Source: Mycolicibacterium brisbanense (GTDB taxonomy: Bacteria; Actinomycetota; Actinomycetes; Mycobacteriales; Mycobacteriaceae). Taken from it: a stretch of 64,000 nt of DNA. Every line of letters starts with the position of its first letter. Within the stretch, counting starts at the first letter, position 1. Positions 62,260 through 64,000 of the stretch are shown here, piece by piece. The translations under genes and the position numbers were made by a program. The DNA lies in contig NZ_BCSX01000019.1 of the NCBI RefSeq assembly GCF_001570425.1, positions 186,001-250,000 of the forward strand. Reading direction: 5' to 3'. Under the pieces are notes generated by a model. That model had not been told where the DNA came from. It was given only the letters and a program-made list of their open reading frames with translations, and did not search any database.

Positions 62260-64000
62260 GGGCGATACCTCGTGCGAAGATGGCCGCCGCCGCGATCACC
62301 GCGGGGCGGGCGCGGGCGGCGTCGATGTCGAATTCGGAGTGGACGCCGGCACCTGCTGTGGCAACCGCATGGCCGATGTTGCGCTTGATGCCGGCGTCGA
62401 ACGTGCTGAAGGTACGACGAACCAGAGGCAGGACGTCGGTGAATTCGGTTGCCGTCAGACCGATCAGCCATTCATCGATCACCGACAGCAGCTCGGTGTC
62501 GTGCACCAGCAGCAGGCCGCTGCCGGACAGGAAACCCTCGATCCAGGCGGACTTCTCGTCGGCCGGTGCGCCGACGCTCAGGGCGCGGCGCATGCGTCGC
62601 GCCGCCTCCGTGGTGGTGAACACCGCTCCGTCGACGCCGATGCGGACGAACCGGCCTACCAGGCTGCCGTGCAGATCGTCGCGGTCGGCCAGGCGTGCGA
62701 TGGTGGCGAGCCATTCACCGCGAACGTCGGCGTCCAGCAGATCGACCGTGTCCGTGACGGCATTGACGTGTGCGAGCATCTCGGCCGCAGCGTCGGCCCC
62801 GAGGCCGGTCAGCGTCGCGGGCAGTCCGACGTTCACCCGGCGCAGCAGCGACGTGGTGACCATGCCGAGTGCGCCCGCGTCGGTGCGGCGCACATCGCCG
62901 TAGCGCAGTGACCGGGCCAGCGCAGGCAGGGCCGCCATGAGTTCGGTCAGGTCACGATCGACCGCGGCCTTGTTCTCCAAGATGGTCAGCAGCGGCGAGA
63001 CCGCCTCGTCGACCCCGCCGAGTAGCGCGCCCTCGATGGCCGCGGTGACCTCACTCAGATGCGTGGCGTTCTCGGCGGTATCGGCCAGTTTGGCCTTGCA
63101 GGCGCGGTACACCGTGTTGCCCCACACCGATGACACCACGACCTTGACAGCGAACTCCGGCAGCCACTGCAGCGTCCAGGCTTCCTTGAATGTCCCCTGC
63201 CCACTGGCCATCTCGGGCTCGCCCCACGGAATGTCCAGGACGGCGAGCCGATGCAGCAGATGGGATTTGGCGAGGTCGTTCGGCTTGCGCAGATCGAGGG
63301 TGACCTGTTTGGCGGTCGGGTCGGGCTTGAGCCGCAAGGACTTCTGCTGCTTGGTGATGTCTGCGAGCAGCGGCACCATCGGCAGATGTTCGGGGATGCT
63401 GCCCAGCCGTTCGCCGATGACCAATTCCCGCACGATCAGGCCGAACCGGGCATCGGAGCCCTCGCACAGCACGGCCTCGGTGGCTTCGTTGACCTCGCTC
63501 AAACCGGGGTGGGCCCGGCCGCGCATCGCCGCCAGCGCGTTGGCAAGCCGAACGCCTTCGATGACGTGCGCCGACGAGACGAAGATGTCGTGTGCACGTA
63601 AAGCCCTGGCCGCTAACGTGAGCCAGGTTTCCACCGGGCGGTCCCGTTCGAGGAACGCGTGCTGATACCAGCCCGGCGAGCGGATGCCTGCACCGTAACC
63701 CGACGCCGCGGAGAGCCGCGAATGCGTCCACGGTACCCACACCGTCGCGCACTTGACTTTCGGCAGCCCGCGTAGCAACGCGGCGTCAGAGCCGGCCGCA
63801 GGAAGCTTTCCAGGGCGCACGCGAGGAGCACCAGATAGCTGGAGCGCCGGCGCGTGCCAGGCTCCGCACACCACGACGACGGTTGCGAATTCCCTGGCGG
63901 CCTTGCGAATCACCTGACGCATGTGCGCTTCGCGCTGCAGCTCGATCGGATCGTCGTCCCCCGGCTCGAGTTCACGCACGGTCCGCATGGCATCGGTGAT
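62252..64000 (-). CDS. DUF5682 family protein, YehM-like (5' end outside window)
   Basis: About 583 codons of the C-terminal part are visible, and the frame remains open to the right edge, where codons preceding the internal ATG at 63988 still read through. Family proteins (E. coli YehM) are about 760 residues, so 150-200 residues are missing. The visible part is helical, with conserved stretches CGAWHAPAL, VPWTHSRL, WYQHAF and a long repeat-like helical region. No known catalytic motif is recognised. It overlaps the VWA gene by eight bases. The partner MoxR ATPase and SWIM protein are expected just outside the window. Confidence 0.78.
   Translation of the reverse strand: MTDAMRTVRELEPGDDDPIELQREAHMRQVIRKAAREFATVVVVCGAWHAPALQLSGAPRVRPGKLPAAGSDAALLRGLPKVKCATVWVPWTHSRLSAASGYGAGIRSPGWYQHAFLERDRPVETWLTLAARALRAHDIFVSSAHVIEGVRLANALAAMRGRAHPGLSEVNEATEAVLCEGSDARFGLIVRELVIGERLGSIPEHLPMVPLLADITKQQKSLRLKPDPTAKQVTLDLRKPNDLAKSHLLHRLAVLDIPWGEPEMASGQGTFKEAWTLQWLPEFAVKVVVSSVWGNTVYRACKAKLADTAENATHLSEVTAAIEGALLGGVDEAVSPLLTILENKAAVDRDLTELMAALPALARSLRYGDVRRTDAGALGMVTTSLLRRVNVGLPATLTGLGADAAAEMLAHVNAVTDTVDLLDADVRGEWLATIARLADRDDLHGSLVGRFVRIGVDGAVFTTTEAARRMRRALSVGAPADEKSAWIEGFLSGSGLLLVHDTELLSVIDEWLIGLTATEFTDVLPLVRRTFSTFDAGIKRNIGHAVATAGAGVHSEFDIDAARARPAVIAAAAIFARGIAHG

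Overview
The window is a GC-rich actinobacterial chromosome segment, almost certainly from a fast-growing Mycobacterium (Mycolicibacterium) related to M. smegmatis. The diagnostic content is the KstR-controlled ring-degradation cluster (kstR, fadE34, kshB, hsaA-hsaD-hsaC-hsaB) and part of the KstR2-controlled HIP cluster (fadD3, fadE30-33, ipdF). Both carry recognisable operators. Tight 1-11 nt gene overlaps, GTG starts and probable leaderless starts also fit mycobacteria. I saw no rRNA, tRNA, CRISPR array or insertion sequence, and no gene-free stretch longer than 300 bases.

Left part, metals (1-8.6 kb): the end of a siderophore ABC permease with its ATPase and a FhuF-type [2Fe-2S] reductase; a two-gene membrane pair of the YcgQ/YcgR type; a remnant of a metal P-type ATPase; and a divergent zinc locus. 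In that locus cobW-bluB-pxpA (minus) and znuA-znuC-znuB (plus) share a Zur-like operator. A LacI regulator and otsB follow.

Steroid part I (10.4-18.9 kb): kstR and fadE34 are divergent around a KstR box. A small secreted protein and kshB come next. Two KstR boxes lie between kshB and the hsaA-D-C-B operon, which ends in a strong hairpin.

Accessory part (19-36.7 kb): a TetR-centred module (mycofactocin-type SDR, TetR, P450) with three copies of one palindrome; a polyol or amino-alcohol type operon (DeoR, APC permease, FGGY kinase, two flavin dehydrogenases); an ALDH/double-CMD/two-SDR operon with its own TetR and a doubled operator; an alpha/beta hydrolase; and a LysR regulator divergent from an MFS carrier, bdhA and acetoacetyl-CoA synthetase (ketone-body use).

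Inserted block (39.9-54.5 kb): the aspB-type aminotransferase and fadE33, which I recall as neighbours in M. tuberculosis, are separated by about 14.6 kb. The block holds an Opp-type peptide transporter operon with a beta-lactamase-like hydrolase and an amidohydrolase, a TetR, an ammonia-lyase homologue that appears unable to form the MIO cofactor, and an IclR-led quaternary-amine (Opu-type) transporter.

Steroid part II (54.5-61.1 kb): fadD3-fadE31-fadE32-fadE33 (minus) and fadE30-ipdF (plus) diverge from a KstR2 box and degrade the C/D-ring remainder (HIP) left by the Hsa enzymes. The right edge (61.1-64 kb) carries a VWA-domain protein and a DUF5682-type protein resembling E. coli YehP and YehM, a widespread but poorly understood MoxR/VWA system.
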